A stretch of DNA of 39,558 nt from Candidatus Baldrarchaeota archaeon (GCA_030587435.1 JAUQZC010000055.1:1-39558), one strand, 5' to 3'. Shown: positions 8,322 to 17,880, numbered from the stretch's first letter. Program-made: numbers and translations. The notes: a model not told the origin generated them from the sequence alone.

Positions 8322-11300
8322 AATTCTTCATTCATCCTGTTTTGATTTTCTCTTTTAGCAATATAGATCGCTATGCATGAAAAGAAAAGTATGTTGAAAC
8401 CTATATTGTAAGGTGAACTTAGTACTTTAGCCCAGGGAATAGATGGTCTCGGTTTTGCTTCTAAATTTAATACACGGCCATCTACTTGAAATCTTGAGAA
8501 TATTGTGAGCGGTCCACTAACGTACATTGTATCAAATTTTACATTGCCTTGAATTTCGGCCTTCTGTTGGACTATACCAGCTAGCGGAATGTAGAGGGCA
8601 GCATGTACGTCAAGTTGATCGAATGTAATGGTTCCCGAGGCGGTTATCGATGGCAATCTAGCAAAGAACGATATAGCTGCTGTCTTGAATTTGAAAGAAA
8701 CGGGCATATCAGATTGGTAGGTAACGTTTGCATCCATAACTATCAAAGCATTAGAGTCGTCAACAAGAACTCCACCTTCGACGGGGTAGCTTTCTGGTTT
8801 AATTATCATGTATGATTCTGATGGAAAAATGAGTAAAGTGGCGTTTCTAATCGTTAAATTGACCTTGCCATATATTTTAATTTCCCTGGATTTATTGAGT
8901 GGAAAGGGAGAACTTGTCAAGTTTACAGAGCCTTGAAGCATCAAGATATCCGTAAAGATGCTTAAATCGCCTTTAATTTTGATGCTTCCAAAAGTTGAAT
9001 TGTAAACTGGGAGCACATTTACTTTAGGTTTATACTCCTCTAATGTTAGGGCTTCCTTAACTTTATTGAGAAAATCTGGTCGAAGCAGTTCAGTTTCTTT
9101 TCCAGCTTTAATGGTGGTAAATGAATTTATATATATTACTTTACCTAAGCCAAAATCCTTTATTGATAACAGAGAAGATGAGCTTTTTATTCCTAATAGG
9201 TTTGCGAAAAATCCGTTTCCACGAGTGTTAAAAATTATTAAAGTGTTTCCTTCTGAAATCCAGTTAAGGAGGCTTTCTATAGGAATTGACGGATCAGAAG
9301 TCAACAAAATATGTGTGTAGCGTGAGAGATAAGCGTCAAGATCTTCAAGTAGTAAACTATCTACATAGAGTACTGAGTATTTCAATCGAAGAAGAGATAC
9401 GAATAGTGATGGAAAAACATCGTCTGTTGAAAAGGGACTCGGTGATATTTCTATGTAGTCGATGTATGCTCGTGCTGTGGTATTTGCTGGGGCGTTCTTT
9501 GTTGTTTCTACAATGATCTCAATCCTCGTTATTGTCTGATTCTCTGGTAATAGGAATATTTTCGTCGTAAACTCTCTATCCGTCAGGTGTCCGATGTAGA
9601 AGAAAAATCTATCTGTAGCGTTTTGAAGTATAATTGTGAACCATGTATAGTCATTGTCTACTTTATATCGGAATGAGAGAATAGAATTTTTAGTCTTTAA
9701 CATGAGAGGAAGCGAATAACTGACCCAAACAGTTCCGCTCTGATTAGAGGTGACAGATATTTCGAGTATATCGCCATTACTATGTGCGTTCCAATTATAC
9801 ACATTACCATACTTTCCGTAGAAAGCCCAGTCTCTCGAAAAATCATCATCCCTCCAATAAAAAACTAGAGACGAGAATTTAATGTAGTCGATGTATGCTC
9901 GTGCTGTGGTATTTGCTGGGGCGTTCTTTGTTGTTTCTACAATGATCTCAATCCTCGTTATTGTCTGATTCTCTGGTAATAGGAATATTTTCGTCGTAAA
10001 CTCTCTATCCGTCAGGTGTCCGATGTAGAAGAATACCTTGCCTGACGAGTTCCACAATCGGATGGTAAACCATGTAAGGTTGTTCTCTACTCGATACTTG
10101 AATGAAAAGCTCGAGAAGATTGTTGTGTTTAGGGTCAATCCTGAAAGAGCGTAACTAGCCCAGACAGTTCCAGGCTGATTAGAGGTGACAGATATTTCCG
10201 CGATACCATCTTTTACCTTCAATTCAAAACTTTTAACTTCGCCATGTTGTAAATACGGGCACCATCCCTTGGTGAATGTGTCATCAGTCCACATAGTGGC
10301 CTCTTGTCTTTGAATAAAAGGAGAAAAATGTAGAACCCCAAGGCCCCCCTCAGAAGATGGCGGAGTCAAAGAAGGTACCTCGAACACGGTTACGTAGTCA
10401 TTTTCGAAAACCTTTGGAAAGTATCTGATGAATGATCTTAAAACATCATTGGAGTTTAGTAGTCCGATATCTCTTTGTGCTACATAAATATATTTTATGT
10501 TTGACGAAGCAAGAACGTAGGTCATAATGTATGGATTTGACGTGGAAAGTAGAAGTTTAGACCAACGTTGAGCATCCTGCACGGGGTTTACTGCAGCAAA
10601 CTCTCTTAGTCTATCTGCAGATGTCTTGGTAAACGTGAGAACGCTAACGTTAGTCGAGATGTGTTTGCGAATATAATTAAGTGCATCTAATTCATCTTTT
10701 GATATCTTGTTATATCTTGAACTGTTGGAGGCGTAAACGTAGTAAAGAATAGTACTTAACATTCCAAAAATTACAATAAAAGTAAGAAGGACACATATGA
10801 TGATCTTTCGTTTAGTTAGATGTGATGTAACTATACTTGACGCGTTTAACGCTTTTGTAACGCCATATGCAGCTACAACAGAAGAACCAACAAAGGTCAG
10901 AGTTGCGAATCTATAAGCTGGATAAAGTGGATAATAGTTTGCTATTTGTTCTAATGTGAAACCTATTGGAATCAGTAATAGAAAGAAAAGCAAGTGTCTG
11001 TCTTGTATCAATTTTGTAAAGTAAAAGAAAATGCATAATGTCGCCAATAAACCAACAGCGCCAAATCGCAAAGGATAGACAAAGAAAGGTGTAAAATTGT
11101 AACCACCCCATTCCCAAAGGTTAAAATCTTTTTCAAGCGTAAACCAAACTATGAAGGAGAAAATATAAACATAGAGCAAAACCCATCTAATATATCCCCA
11201 CTTTAATTCCAATTTTTTAATAAGAGAATCTTTAAATCTAGGCGAAAAATTAAAAAAACATTTATCCTCTATAAATTCCATAATTCCTGCCAGAAGAGAC

Positions 11301-12712
11301 AAAAATACAGAAGCAAAAAACGATAAGCTTGCCCTGTTTACTACATATAGCTGAGCAGGCGCAGCTAAATCTACGAGAACTACTATAACTAAGCCCGACA
11401 ATACATATGGAGCCATTCTCTTTTCGTTGCTATGCCTGATGAACAAAGTGTAAACAAAGAAAACGAATGTGAAAAGAAAAATTTCTGTTATATGACCTAA
11501 GTACCCAAGAGTCACTAGGATCGATACGATTATGGCCTCAACTGGTTTAAAACTCTCTTTTCCTAGAAAGTACAGAAGTGCAAAGAAAGCTGGTAATCCT
11601 ATGATCCATATAGGCGCAACGATGTCAGGCAAATAAAGAAAACGCATATAAATGTCATATGTTTTTGAAGTTGTGACTTGTAAAAGTTTGAGAATGTCAT
11701 AATCTGGACCGGAGAGTCTTAAATAAATTGCGTACAATCCTCCGAAACCTAGAAGAATTGAAAGAAAGATAGCTACTGAGGGAATATCGCGATCTTCTTC
11801 TCTGTTAAACCAAACTTTGACTGCGGAATAAAAAGCAAGTATTGGCATGAAAGTTAGAATATACATGCCCTGTTCAGCTAGTGCCGAAGGAATCCCACAT
11901 ATAGAAAATAGAACTGCCAAATAAATGTGAAAAAGGTATGGATAACTTGGAAGTAGTCTCCCTCCATAGACAGGGAAGCCCTCCAGGTATTGAAGGGCAA
12001 GTCCATAATGCCGTCGCATATCGCCAGATTTGAGCGGCAGGTTATAAATCATTACAGTTAAAGCGTCAATTACAGCTACTATCAATATAGACAAAACAAG
12101 CCCAACTTCAAACCGATTCAAGACTAACCGGTAATCTTCAGTCTTATGTATACAATAGTAAAGAACCATAATCGTCAGGTTGGTTGCAATTACAGCAACC
12201 AACCCAAACGAGCTTATAGTGTTTCCTGAAAAAAGTATAATGAACCCTATTGCAAATGTTATAAAAAAACTTAGAAGACATGAGAGCACTATAATGATGC
12301 TTCCGGTGATTACACACTGCCTATCCAACACTTTTAAGAGGAAATATCCAGGGAGGAACGTGGTTAGCAGTAATGAAGCCATATATCTTATCCAATTTAT
12401 CAATGGTATATTCGCCCAGTCAAGAATAGAGCCATTATAAGCCGGAACGAAGAGAATAATGAGCACGGAGGATATTGTGAGGATAACAAGGATAACCTTC
12501 ATTTTATATTTATGTGTAATCCTAAATGTGTAATCTTTGTCGTTATGGTGTAAGAGTATGTACGAAAACAAGAACATGCTTGATGCAAAAGGCGAACCTA
12601 GGTAGAAAATTAGCGGCTCAACAAATAGTTTTGAAAAAATTAAGAATATCGTCAAAGTAATTAAAGAAAATACTAAAGATACAAATGTGTAAAAGTTGAC
12701 TCTCGATTTCAT
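8318..12712 (-). CDS. Giant GT-C-like membrane protein with duplicated extracellular beta-domains
   Basis: 1,464 residues. About 14 hydrophobic segments fill 1-670, with FLPGYFLL near 119 and, after a helix, a loop with GDMRRHYGLA (D231, H235), as in GT-C enzymes. A soluble part follows: a DELDALNYIRKH segment, then two beta-sandwich domains of about 143 residues (from about 807 and 950; TDDTFTKGWC and RDDDFSRDWA), resembling carbohydrate-binding jelly rolls. Residues 894-944 and 1037-1087 are identical. A Rossmann/GATase-like segment (SVLYVDSLLLEDL to NTRGNGFFANLLG, about 1100-1180), a beta-rich tail and a final membrane helix (about 1440) complete it. Many N-x-S/T sequons suggest an outside location. 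I infer a surface glycan or lipid-linked sugar transferase. It overlaps the methyltransferase by 4 nt. Confidence 0.6.
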   Translation of the reverse strand: MKSRVNFYTFVSLVFSLITLTIFLIFSKLFVEPLIFYLGSPFASSMFLFSYILLHHNDKDYTFRITHKYKMKVILVILTISSVLIILFVPAYNGSILDWANIPLINWIRYMASLLLTTFLPGYFLLKVLDRQCVITGSIIIVLSCLLSFFITFAIGFIILFSGNTISSFGLVAVIATNLTIMVLYYCIHKTEDYRLVLNRFEVGLVLSILIVAVIDALTVMIYNLPLKSGDMRRHYGLALQYLEGFPVYGGRLLPSYPYLFHIYLAVLFSICGIPSALAEQGMYILTFMPILAFYSAVKVWFNREEDRDIPSVAIFLSILLGFGGLYAIYLRLSGPDYDILKLLQVTTSKTYDIYMRFLYLPDIVAPIWIIGLPAFFALLYFLGKESFKPVEAIIVSILVTLGYLGHITEIFLFTFVFFVYTLFIRHSNEKRMAPYVLSGLVIVVLVDLAAPAQLYVVNRASLSFFASVFLSLLAGIMEFIEDKCFFNFSPRFKDSLIKKLELKWGYIRWVLLYVYIFSFIVWFTLEKDFNLWEWGGYNFTPFFVYPLRFGAVGLLATLCIFFYFTKLIQDRHLLFFLLLIPIGFTLEQIANYYPLYPAYRFATLTFVGSSVVAAYGVTKALNASSIVTSHLTKRKIIICVLLTFIVIFGMLSTILYYVYASNSSRYNKISKDELDALNYIRKHISTNVSVLTFTKTSADRLREFAAVNPVQDAQRWSKLLLSTSNPYIMTYVLASSNIKYIYVAQRDIGLLNSNDVLRSFIRYFPKVFENDYVTVFEVPSLTPPSSEGGLGVLHFSPFIQRQEATMWTDDTFTKGWCPYLQHGEVKSFELKVKDGIAEISVTSNQPGTVWASYALSGLTLNTTIFSSFSFKYRVENNLTWFTIRLWNSSGKVFFYIGHLTDREFTTKIFLLPENQTITRIEIIVETTKNAPANTTARAYIDYIKFSSLVFYWRDDDFSRDWAFYGKYGNVYNWNAHSNGDILEISVTSNQSGTVWVSYSLPLMLKTKNSILSFRYKVDNDYTWFTIILQNATDRFFFYIGHLTDREFTTKIFLLPENQTITRIEIIVETTKNAPANTTARAYIDYIEISPSPFSTDDVFPSLFVSLLRLKYSVLYVDSLLLEDLDAYLSRYTHILLTSDPSIPIESLLNWISEGNTLIIFNTRGNGFFANLLGIKSSSSLLSIKDFGLGKVIYINSFTTIKAGKETELLRPDFLNKVKEALTLEEYKPKVNVLPVYNSTFGSIKIKGDLSIFTDILMLQGSVNLTSSPFPLNKSREIKIYGKVNLTIRNATLLIFPSESYMIIKPESYPVEGGVLVDDSNALIVMDANVTYQSDMPVSFKFKTAAISFFARLPSITASGTITFDQLDVHAALYIPLAGIVQQKAEIQGNVKFDTMYVSGPLTIFSRFQVDGRVLNLEAKPRPSIPWAKVLSSPYNIGFNILFFSCIAIYIAKRENQNRMNEEL
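9453..9604 (-). repeat. 152-bp perfect direct repeat inside the giant membrane protein gene, copy 2
   Basis: Identical base for base to 9,882-10,033, offset 429 bp (143 codons, in frame). It encodes FFYIGHLTDREFTTKIFLLP and the following residues to ARAYIDYI. Sequence on both sides of the repeat is only similar. Confidence 0.93.
9882..10033 (-). repeat. 152-bp perfect direct repeat inside the giant membrane protein gene, copy 1
   Basis: Partner of 9,453-9,604. Flanking parts of the two domains have diverged in protein and DNA (for example the YALSGLTLNTT and YSLPLMLKTKN parts), so the perfect identity of this block points to recent conversion. Confidence 0.93.
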
Positions 12713-13100
12713 GTTATCTTAACTCTCCACTTTCTTGTAAGTGACACTGGGTAGTGGATCATTCTTTTCTCTATTTCGCGATCTGATATCTTTCTTTTCT
12801 TCTGAACTTTTATCGAGCGGTGAGCGTATTTTTAAGCTTTTTCAGGTTCCATTTTAAAGCTTGAATAAATGCCACCAGATATGGAGGTTTTTATGCTTTA
12901 AGGAAGTATAGGTAGCTTCGATAAGCATAATTATTATTGATAATGGGATCCTCTTAATGACATTTTTTATAGAGTAATTTTCGAGTAGCACCCTTAAAAT
13001 TTCTCGGTAATGGTTGTAAACTGCCTTAACAGGAGGGACGAGGATCTTGGTAGCGTAGCGCGCGTTAAATAACCTTGAAACGCCCAGAGTAATAATGAGA
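12709..13100 (-). pseudogene. Ghost of a GT2 glycosyltransferase C-terminus
   Basis: Minus-strand translation gives, across three frames, LVPPVKAVYNHYREILRVLL then ENYSIKNVIKRIPLSIIIML; LKWNLKKLKNTLTAR; and KVQKKRKISDREIEKRM to LTRKWRVKIT. This is the membrane-proximal C-terminal pattern of family 2 glycosyltransferases (YYxxRN, LKNYS, a hydrophobic segment, ILWNLKNLxxTLxxRxKVQxxRKVSDxEI). Shifts occur near 12,862 and 12,807. The catalytic N-terminal half is absent. Its stop codon still overlaps the start of the giant membrane protein gene (ATGA), so it was once the upstream coupled gene of that operon. The stretch 13,101-13,210 holds no gene, only an imperfect hairpin at 13,167-13,190 just past the next gene's stop. 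Confidence 0.75.
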
Positions 13101-13210
13101 GTGGCTGGGGAGAAGACACCGAGTTAATGGTATAGATGTAAATTCTTAGCCTCCTCGTGGCGTGCCCCTCAAATGTCTCGACAAATGAGGCGTTTTAAGT
13201 ATTTAGATCT

Positions 13211-14158
13211 TCAGTATTCAAGCCACTTTAATACTACGTGAATCTTCGGCGATGTCTTTATGTAATGATTCCATATAAGGGTGTATAAGGTTGGTACTGC
13301 GTAAGCCATGATCGTTTTTAGCTTCCATGGTTGATACCTAATCGCCTTGAAGAGTTTTTGTTTGGCTTCCTCAATTTTCCCCTTCTGCATCAAAGTCATG
13401 CCCCATGCGTAGTATAACGATGCTAATTTCCTTGGCACAGCCCTTTTCAAGAAGGGATAACGGTTTATAGCTTTCTTAACTAATAGGAATTCATCCCTCA
13501 AAACGGCTATGTATCTAACCTTTGATAGCTGAAACTCATGTTCACGTTTTTTAACTAGAGGCCTGCTCAAATGTCCAATATTGAATTTTCCCGCCATTCT
13601 AAGCCACATATCATGATCCGAAAAGCCAACCATGTGTTCATCAAAAAACCCAACCTGATCGAAGCACTGCCGCTTCACAAGAACTGTTGGAAATGCGATG
13701 AAATTCCGTAAGAAGAGTTTTTCGATGAACTCTTCTTTCGAAGAAACAACTGGCATCTCTATATTCCTTATTCTTATTGTTCGTCCTTGCGAATCTATAT
13801 CGAAACAACTCGTATGGACAAGGCCTACATCCTTATGTTTACTGAGATACTTCACCTGCAGCTTCAGTTTATCGGGTAGCCATAAGTCATCCTGACATAT
13901 GAACCCAACTAAATCGCCTTTGCTTTCCTTTAACCCTCTATTTACAGCTGCCGAAAAACCTCTATTTTTCTGATAGATGTAATGTACCCGTTTATCGTCC
14001 ATATACGAAGTCACTATTTCTCGGGAGTTATCGGTAGAACCGTCATCTACAACTATAAGTTCAAAGTCTTCAAAGGTTTGGTTTAAAACGCTTTCAATGG
14101 CTTCACTAATCCATCTTGCGCCGTTATAGCATGGAAGGATTACACTGACCTTTGGCAT
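13211..14158 (-). CDS. Family 2 glycosyltransferase
   Basis: 315 residues with a GT-A fold: VSVILPCYNGARWISEAIES at the N-terminus, LIVVDDGSTDNS (Asp contacts to the nucleotide) and GFICQDDLWLP with the metal-binding acidic pair near 90-91, then GFSDHDMWLRMA as the acceptor-side acidic region. There are no clear membrane helices, so it works in the cytosol or at the membrane surface on a nucleotide-sugar. The C-terminal 80 residues contain YYAWGMTLMQKGKIEEAKQK, a TPR-like helix pair. It is the last gene in its direction before the ghost GT2. Donor and acceptor are unknown. Confidence 0.88.
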   Translation of the reverse strand: MPKVSVILPCYNGARWISEAIESVLNQTFEDFELIVVDDGSTDNSREIVTSYMDDKRVHYIYQKNRGFSAAVNRGLKESKGDLVGFICQDDLWLPDKLKLQVKYLSKHKDVGLVHTSCFDIDSQGRTIRIRNIEMPVVSSKEEFIEKLFLRNFIAFPTVLVKRQCFDQVGFFDEHMVGFSDHDMWLRMAGKFNIGHLSRPLVKKREHEFQLSKVRYIAVLRDEFLLVKKAINRYPFLKRAVPRKLASLYYAWGMTLMQKGKIEEAKQKLFKAIRYQPWKLKTIMAYAVPTLYTLIWNHYIKTSPKIHVVLKWLEY

Positions 14159-14260
14159 TCAGCCCACCTAAGCTTTAAGCTCGTAAAAATACATATTCAT
14201 AACTGAATCCTTTACTTTAAGGTATTAGAGACTTCACATGGTTCCTTCGATTTAAGATGT

Positions 14261-15793
14261 TCACCGCGTTCCATCTCGTATCTTAAGTCTTCGTATTTTC
14301 TCTCTAATTTTTTCCTTTTCGTTGATCTCTCGGTATCTTACTTTTCGCTTGGCTATCTCTGATTGTTCATCGAAGATTTCCATTAATACTCTTCCATCCA
14401 TGTCTCTTGGAACTGATATATTGAACATGTGGAGTATTGTGGGTGCTAAATCTAAAATCGAAATTTTGATTTTTTTCTCTGATTTAATGTCTGGTCCATA
14501 GGCGGCAAATAAGCCCCATTTTTTATTTTCAGCTTTCCATCCTTTTGTAGGGCTATAAAATATTCTTCCATCTTCGATCTCAAAGTCTCCAGGAATATGA
14601 ACACCTTTAGCTTGATCGATGATTAAATCTGGGGCTTCATCGATATACTCTCCGGAATATATTTCTTCTTTTAAATATACTCTTTCAACTATTTTTTTGT
14701 CAGTTACTGGATCTACAAGTTCCTCTAACTCCTTCTTTATTTTGTTTATTAGAGTTCTCTTTTCATCTTCATTTGTTGCTCTTATATAGATAGGTCCTTG
14801 TCCTGAAGCTAACACCATGCTTTCTTCCCAATCTATCATACTACCAATCTTTTTCACTTCTCCAACCTCATTTGGAAAAATCTTTAGAAAACTACGTGGA
14901 ATTACTTTTCTTAATATTTTTCTGAGCTTAAGCTTATTAGCAATTGATGCTAATGTTTCTTGTTTGATTCCGAGGTGATAAAGAATTTTAGTTGCCTGTA
15001 TGCTTGTTGAATGCAATTTAAGATACCCCTTTTTCCTTAACCAGGCATTAATGTTGAATACTGTTTCTATTCTGTTTGATCCGTGATCGGACATCAAGAA
15101 AATATTTGTTTTCTCATTTAGAAAATCTTTTAAATGGTTATCTATGGTTTTCCAACACTTCATTGTTAAGGGATCGTTCCAGAAGTGATGATGCATGGTG
15201 TTAATCTCAAAACTAGTAACTTGAAGAAAGTCAACGTCATACTCTTTTGCCAACGTTTTCGCAACTTTAAATTTGATGTCAATTATTTCATTTACTTCCT
15301 CGGCAAATTTTTCCTTGTCAAGGATAGAGTTTTGAGGTCTAAGTTTAAATCCCCACTCATCCCTTAGCCTTCTCTCCAGTTCTTTAGGATAAGTGAATCC
15401 TTTTTCTTTAGCGTCTGGCCCTCCAGAAATCATAAAGCCATTAACTTTTTTGGGCGGATATGTTCCCGGGACTCCTATAACTCCCACTTTTCCTCCAGCC
15501 TCGCTTATGTAGTCCCATATTTCTTTATGAAGGAACTTGCGGTGAAAAGGATGATAAATTCTACCTTTATTAAAGTCTATGTTTTCCCACCAGAAAATTC
15601 CCAGTTTACCAGGGTTTTTCCCAGTGCTGTAGCATTTCCAGTTAGGCAAAGTCACGGGCGGCAAGCAACTTAACATGTCACCCCAAACACCACCACGAAT
15701 AATCTTGCCTATATTTGGTAGAGCACCCTCCTCTATCCAAGGGTAAATAAGCTCCCAATGAGCGCCATCTAAGCCTACTACAACAAGCTTCAT
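14261..15793 (-). CDS. Alkaline-phosphatase-superfamily protein, probably degenerate active site
   Basis: 510 residues of the type I phosphodiesterase/nucleotide pyrophosphatase fold (PF01663-like): VGLDGAHWE (metal Asp9), PPVTLPNWKCYSTG (nucleophile Thr48) and LMSDHGSNRIE (Asp236, His237). Against its paralogue at 19,224-20,759 two ligand positions differ: SSDRLQHYYW there is FEINTMHHHFW here (Asp to Asn198), and GDHDVEGIFAIYG there is AENKKWGLFAAYG here (His to Asn423). The usual P.KHGI is PGKLGI. With two of the expected metal ligands replaced it may be inactive or use one metal. No signal peptide is seen. It starts 19 nt after the deacetylase stop, in the same transcript. Confidence 0.8.
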   Translation of the reverse strand: MKLVVVGLDGAHWELIYPWIEEGALPNIGKIIRGGVWGDMLSCLPPVTLPNWKCYSTGKNPGKLGIFWWENIDFNKGRIYHPFHRKFLHKEIWDYISEAGGKVGVIGVPGTYPPKKVNGFMISGGPDAKEKGFTYPKELERRLRDEWGFKLRPQNSILDKEKFAEEVNEIIDIKFKVAKTLAKEYDVDFLQVTSFEINTMHHHFWNDPLTMKCWKTIDNHLKDFLNEKTNIFLMSDHGSNRIETVFNINAWLRKKGYLKLHSTSIQATKILYHLGIKQETLASIANKLKLRKILRKVIPRSFLKIFPNEVGEVKKIGSMIDWEESMVLASGQGPIYIRATNEDEKRTLINKIKKELEELVDPVTDKKIVERVYLKEEIYSGEYIDEAPDLIIDQAKGVHIPGDFEIEDGRIFYSPTKGWKAENKKWGLFAAYGPDIKSEKKIKISILDLAPTILHMFNISVPRDMDGRVLMEIFDEQSEIAKRKVRYREINEKEKIREKIRRLKIRDGTR

Positions 15794-15812
15794 ATTTACT
15801 TCCCCACATTAC

Positions 15813-16781
15813 TTATGGATTGCAAACCATAAGATTCACCTCACATTTTAAATATCTGTTAAGATAATCTGCAAAATCACCCATGGTCATAACCTCAATT
15901 TTTCCTTTATCCCTTTTTCTACTCAGCCACTTAAGGAAAATTGTTAAATCCCTTCTTAGGGATCCATAACACAGTAAATTCCAAGGGTGTATAAAAATGT
16001 GAAAAACCTTTCGGGATCTAATTGCTCTCTCTAGTCCTATTCTGCTACGAAGCAAGAGACTGATAGGTATTTGTGGATCGCAGAAAAACATTGAACTGGA
16101 AATACTCCATATACCATCCTCCCAGATGGGTAAAACAGGAGAAGCCACTATTTTATCTATGGTTCCGTTAACCTTCCGGTATAAGGGAGGTTGCTCAAAA
16201 TTGTATCTTCCAGAGGTTTTCCCGCGATAAATTTTAAATCCGTACTTTTTAAGCAAATCTACATGGGCTATCTTGTTTCCTGGAAAAACGAAGGACTTAA
16301 GATTTAATCCAAATTCCCTAGCCAATTCTAGACCTCTTTTTATCTCCATGTCCGCGTCTTCCCTAGGAATCTCGGTAAAAAGAGAGTGAGAAAAAGAATG
16401 ATAACCTATTTCATGACCTACAGGACTCGACAAAATTTCTTCAACAATATCTCCACCACAAAATAGTGAAGGATCTTCTTCAAACAAATCTGCAAAGAAA
16501 TTTTTACCATATATATAACGGCTAGAACACACATGCAAGTATTGTTTCTCGCAATCTAATGGATCCAGAAAAAGATGACCTACGGTCGCCCAGGTAACAG
16601 GGACATTATACTTTTCAAAAGTGTTTAATAGAAAGGATATGCAAGCTCTAAGTTTAACTCCTCCAGCTTTCTTCAAAAATGTGAGTAAATTGTAGTCAGG
16701 CTTAGGCGGATTGATAGCTCCCCAAATTAGCTCAAAATCTAAACTAAAAATAAATACCGGACTATCTATTATGACTGGCAT
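15813..16781 (-). CDS. NodB-like polysaccharide deacetylase
   Basis: About 322 residues with the carbohydrate-esterase-4 fold: FIFSLDFELIWG (acidic pair Asp15, Glu17), VPVTWATVGHLF, and HEIGYHSFSHSLF (metal ligands His128 and His132), then SFVFPGNKIAH in the place of the usual RxPxG motif. The variant SLDFE and PGNK motifs are those of archaeal and lipopolysaccharide-cluster members whose substrates are unknown. It could remove acetyl groups from N-acetyl sugars of the glycan made by this locus. ATG 16781 is preferred to TTG 16808 because GGGTG lies just upstream of the ATG. The downstream phosphatase-like gene follows within 19 nt. Confidence 0.8.
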   Translation of the reverse strand: MPVIIDSPVFIFSLDFELIWGAINPPKPDYNLLTFLKKAGGVKLRACISFLLNTFEKYNVPVTWATVGHLFLDPLDCEKQYLHVCSSRYIYGKNFFADLFEEDPSLFCGGDIVEEILSSPVGHEIGYHSFSHSLFTEIPREDADMEIKRGLELAREFGLNLKSFVFPGNKIAHVDLLKKYGFKIYRGKTSGRYNFEQPPLYRKVNGTIDKIVASPVLPIWEDGIWSISSSMFFCDPQIPISLLLRSRIGLERAIRSRKVFHIFIHPWNLLCYGSLRRDLTIFLKWLSRKRDKGKIEVMTMGDFADYLNRYLKCEVNLMVCNP

Positions 16782-16986
16782 ACTTGACACCCTAAGATGT
16801 ACTCTCAAGCTTTGTTATTACTTCTAGATTTTTTATTCATAAAGACGTGACTAGATGGCATTCCAACTACTAGAAGACTGTAGCAAAAATAAATGCCCTA
16901 CACTGAAAACAAATTAGTGATTTTGAATGTATACTATCCTGTCCATTAAAGGATTTCTTCGAAACTTAATGTGGTTCTTGACTGTT

Positions 16987-17877
16987 TTAGTATATGCTTT
17001 TAACGTACTCTACATATTTTCTTAAACCCTCTCTGAACGACGTATTAGGCTCCCATCCTAGCAATTTCCTTGCTTTCTCTATGCTTACTACAGTGCCCTT
17101 GAAGTCTCCGGGTCTTGGCGGTTCATGTTTTACTGGTACATCGCCAAAAATATTCCTGAGCTCCTTAATCACTTGGTTTATGGTCACAAATTCTCTTCCG
17201 GCTAAGTTTATTATCTGATTTTTAGCATTATTGTTTAAAGCTACAACATTACCTTCGGCTAAGTCCTCCACGTAGATGAAGCACCTACCCTGTTTTCCAT
17301 CCCCGAATATAGTTATAGGCTCTTTTCTCATAGCTTTTCTGACGAATATAGCTATTGCCATGTTCGATCTCATCCTTGGTCCGTACGGTATGCCGTACCT
17401 TAATATTGTGTAGGGTAGTGCATAATGTTTGTTCCACGAGATAAGCAGGTATTCTTGTGCTATCTTTGTCGCTGTATATAAGTGATCTGGAGGAGGAAGG
17501 GGGGTCTCTTCTGTCACAACTCCTTCTATCCTTCCATAAACCCATGTTGTGGATGCCAGCAACACCCGTTCAACTTCAAAGGCTGTAGCGGCCTGCAACA
17601 CGTTCAACGTGCCTATTTCGTTAACATGAACACAGAGTTCGGGTTTTGAGAGAGCTACATTCACGTCTGCTATGGCTCCAAGATGAAAAACATACTCTAC
17701 ATCCCTAAACGCTTTAAAAACATCATCTTTATTTGTTAAATCCCCCTTAAACCACTCCACATCATCTCTATGTGGCTTTACCAAGTCAAATACGCGTACA
17801 TCATAATCTTTCTCATGTAGCTTGTCTACTAAATGACTTCCTATGAATCCTGACCCACCAGTTACAAGAACCACCAT
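16987..17877 (-). CDS. NAD-dependent nucleotide-sugar epimerase/dehydratase
   Basis: 296 residues, extended SDR family: VLVTGGSGFIGSHLVDKL binds NAD, then LGAIADVNVAL, the active-site STTWVYG, and the YTATK motif (Tyr and Lys). RYGIPYGPRM and GRCFIYVEDLAEG resemble UDP-glucose/UDP-GlcNAc 4-epimerases. The WVYG replacement of SSVYG is unusual. It follows the aminotransferase by 3 nt, so the two are co-translated and may make one amino or deoxy sugar. The exact nucleotide sugar is not readable. Confidence 0.85.
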   Translation of the reverse strand: MVVLVTGGSGFIGSHLVDKLHEKDYDVRVFDLVKPHRDDVEWFKGDLTNKDDVFKAFRDVEYVFHLGAIADVNVALSKPELCVHVNEIGTLNVLQAATAFEVERVLLASTTWVYGRIEGVVTEETPLPPPDHLYTATKIAQEYLLISWNKHYALPYTILRYGIPYGPRMRSNMAIAIFVRKAMRKEPITIFGDGKQGRCFIYVEDLAEGNVVALNNNAKNQIINLAGREFVTINQVIKELRNIFGDVPVKHEPPRPGDFKGTVVSIEKARKLLGWEPNTSFREGLRKYVEYVKSIY

Positions 17878-17880
17878 GGC

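Noticed and set aside
13167..13190. Imperfect hairpin after the GT2 stop as a terminator
   Set aside because: The stem is broken by a 2x2 mismatch and archaeal termination relies on T tracts, which are short here. Not enough to call.
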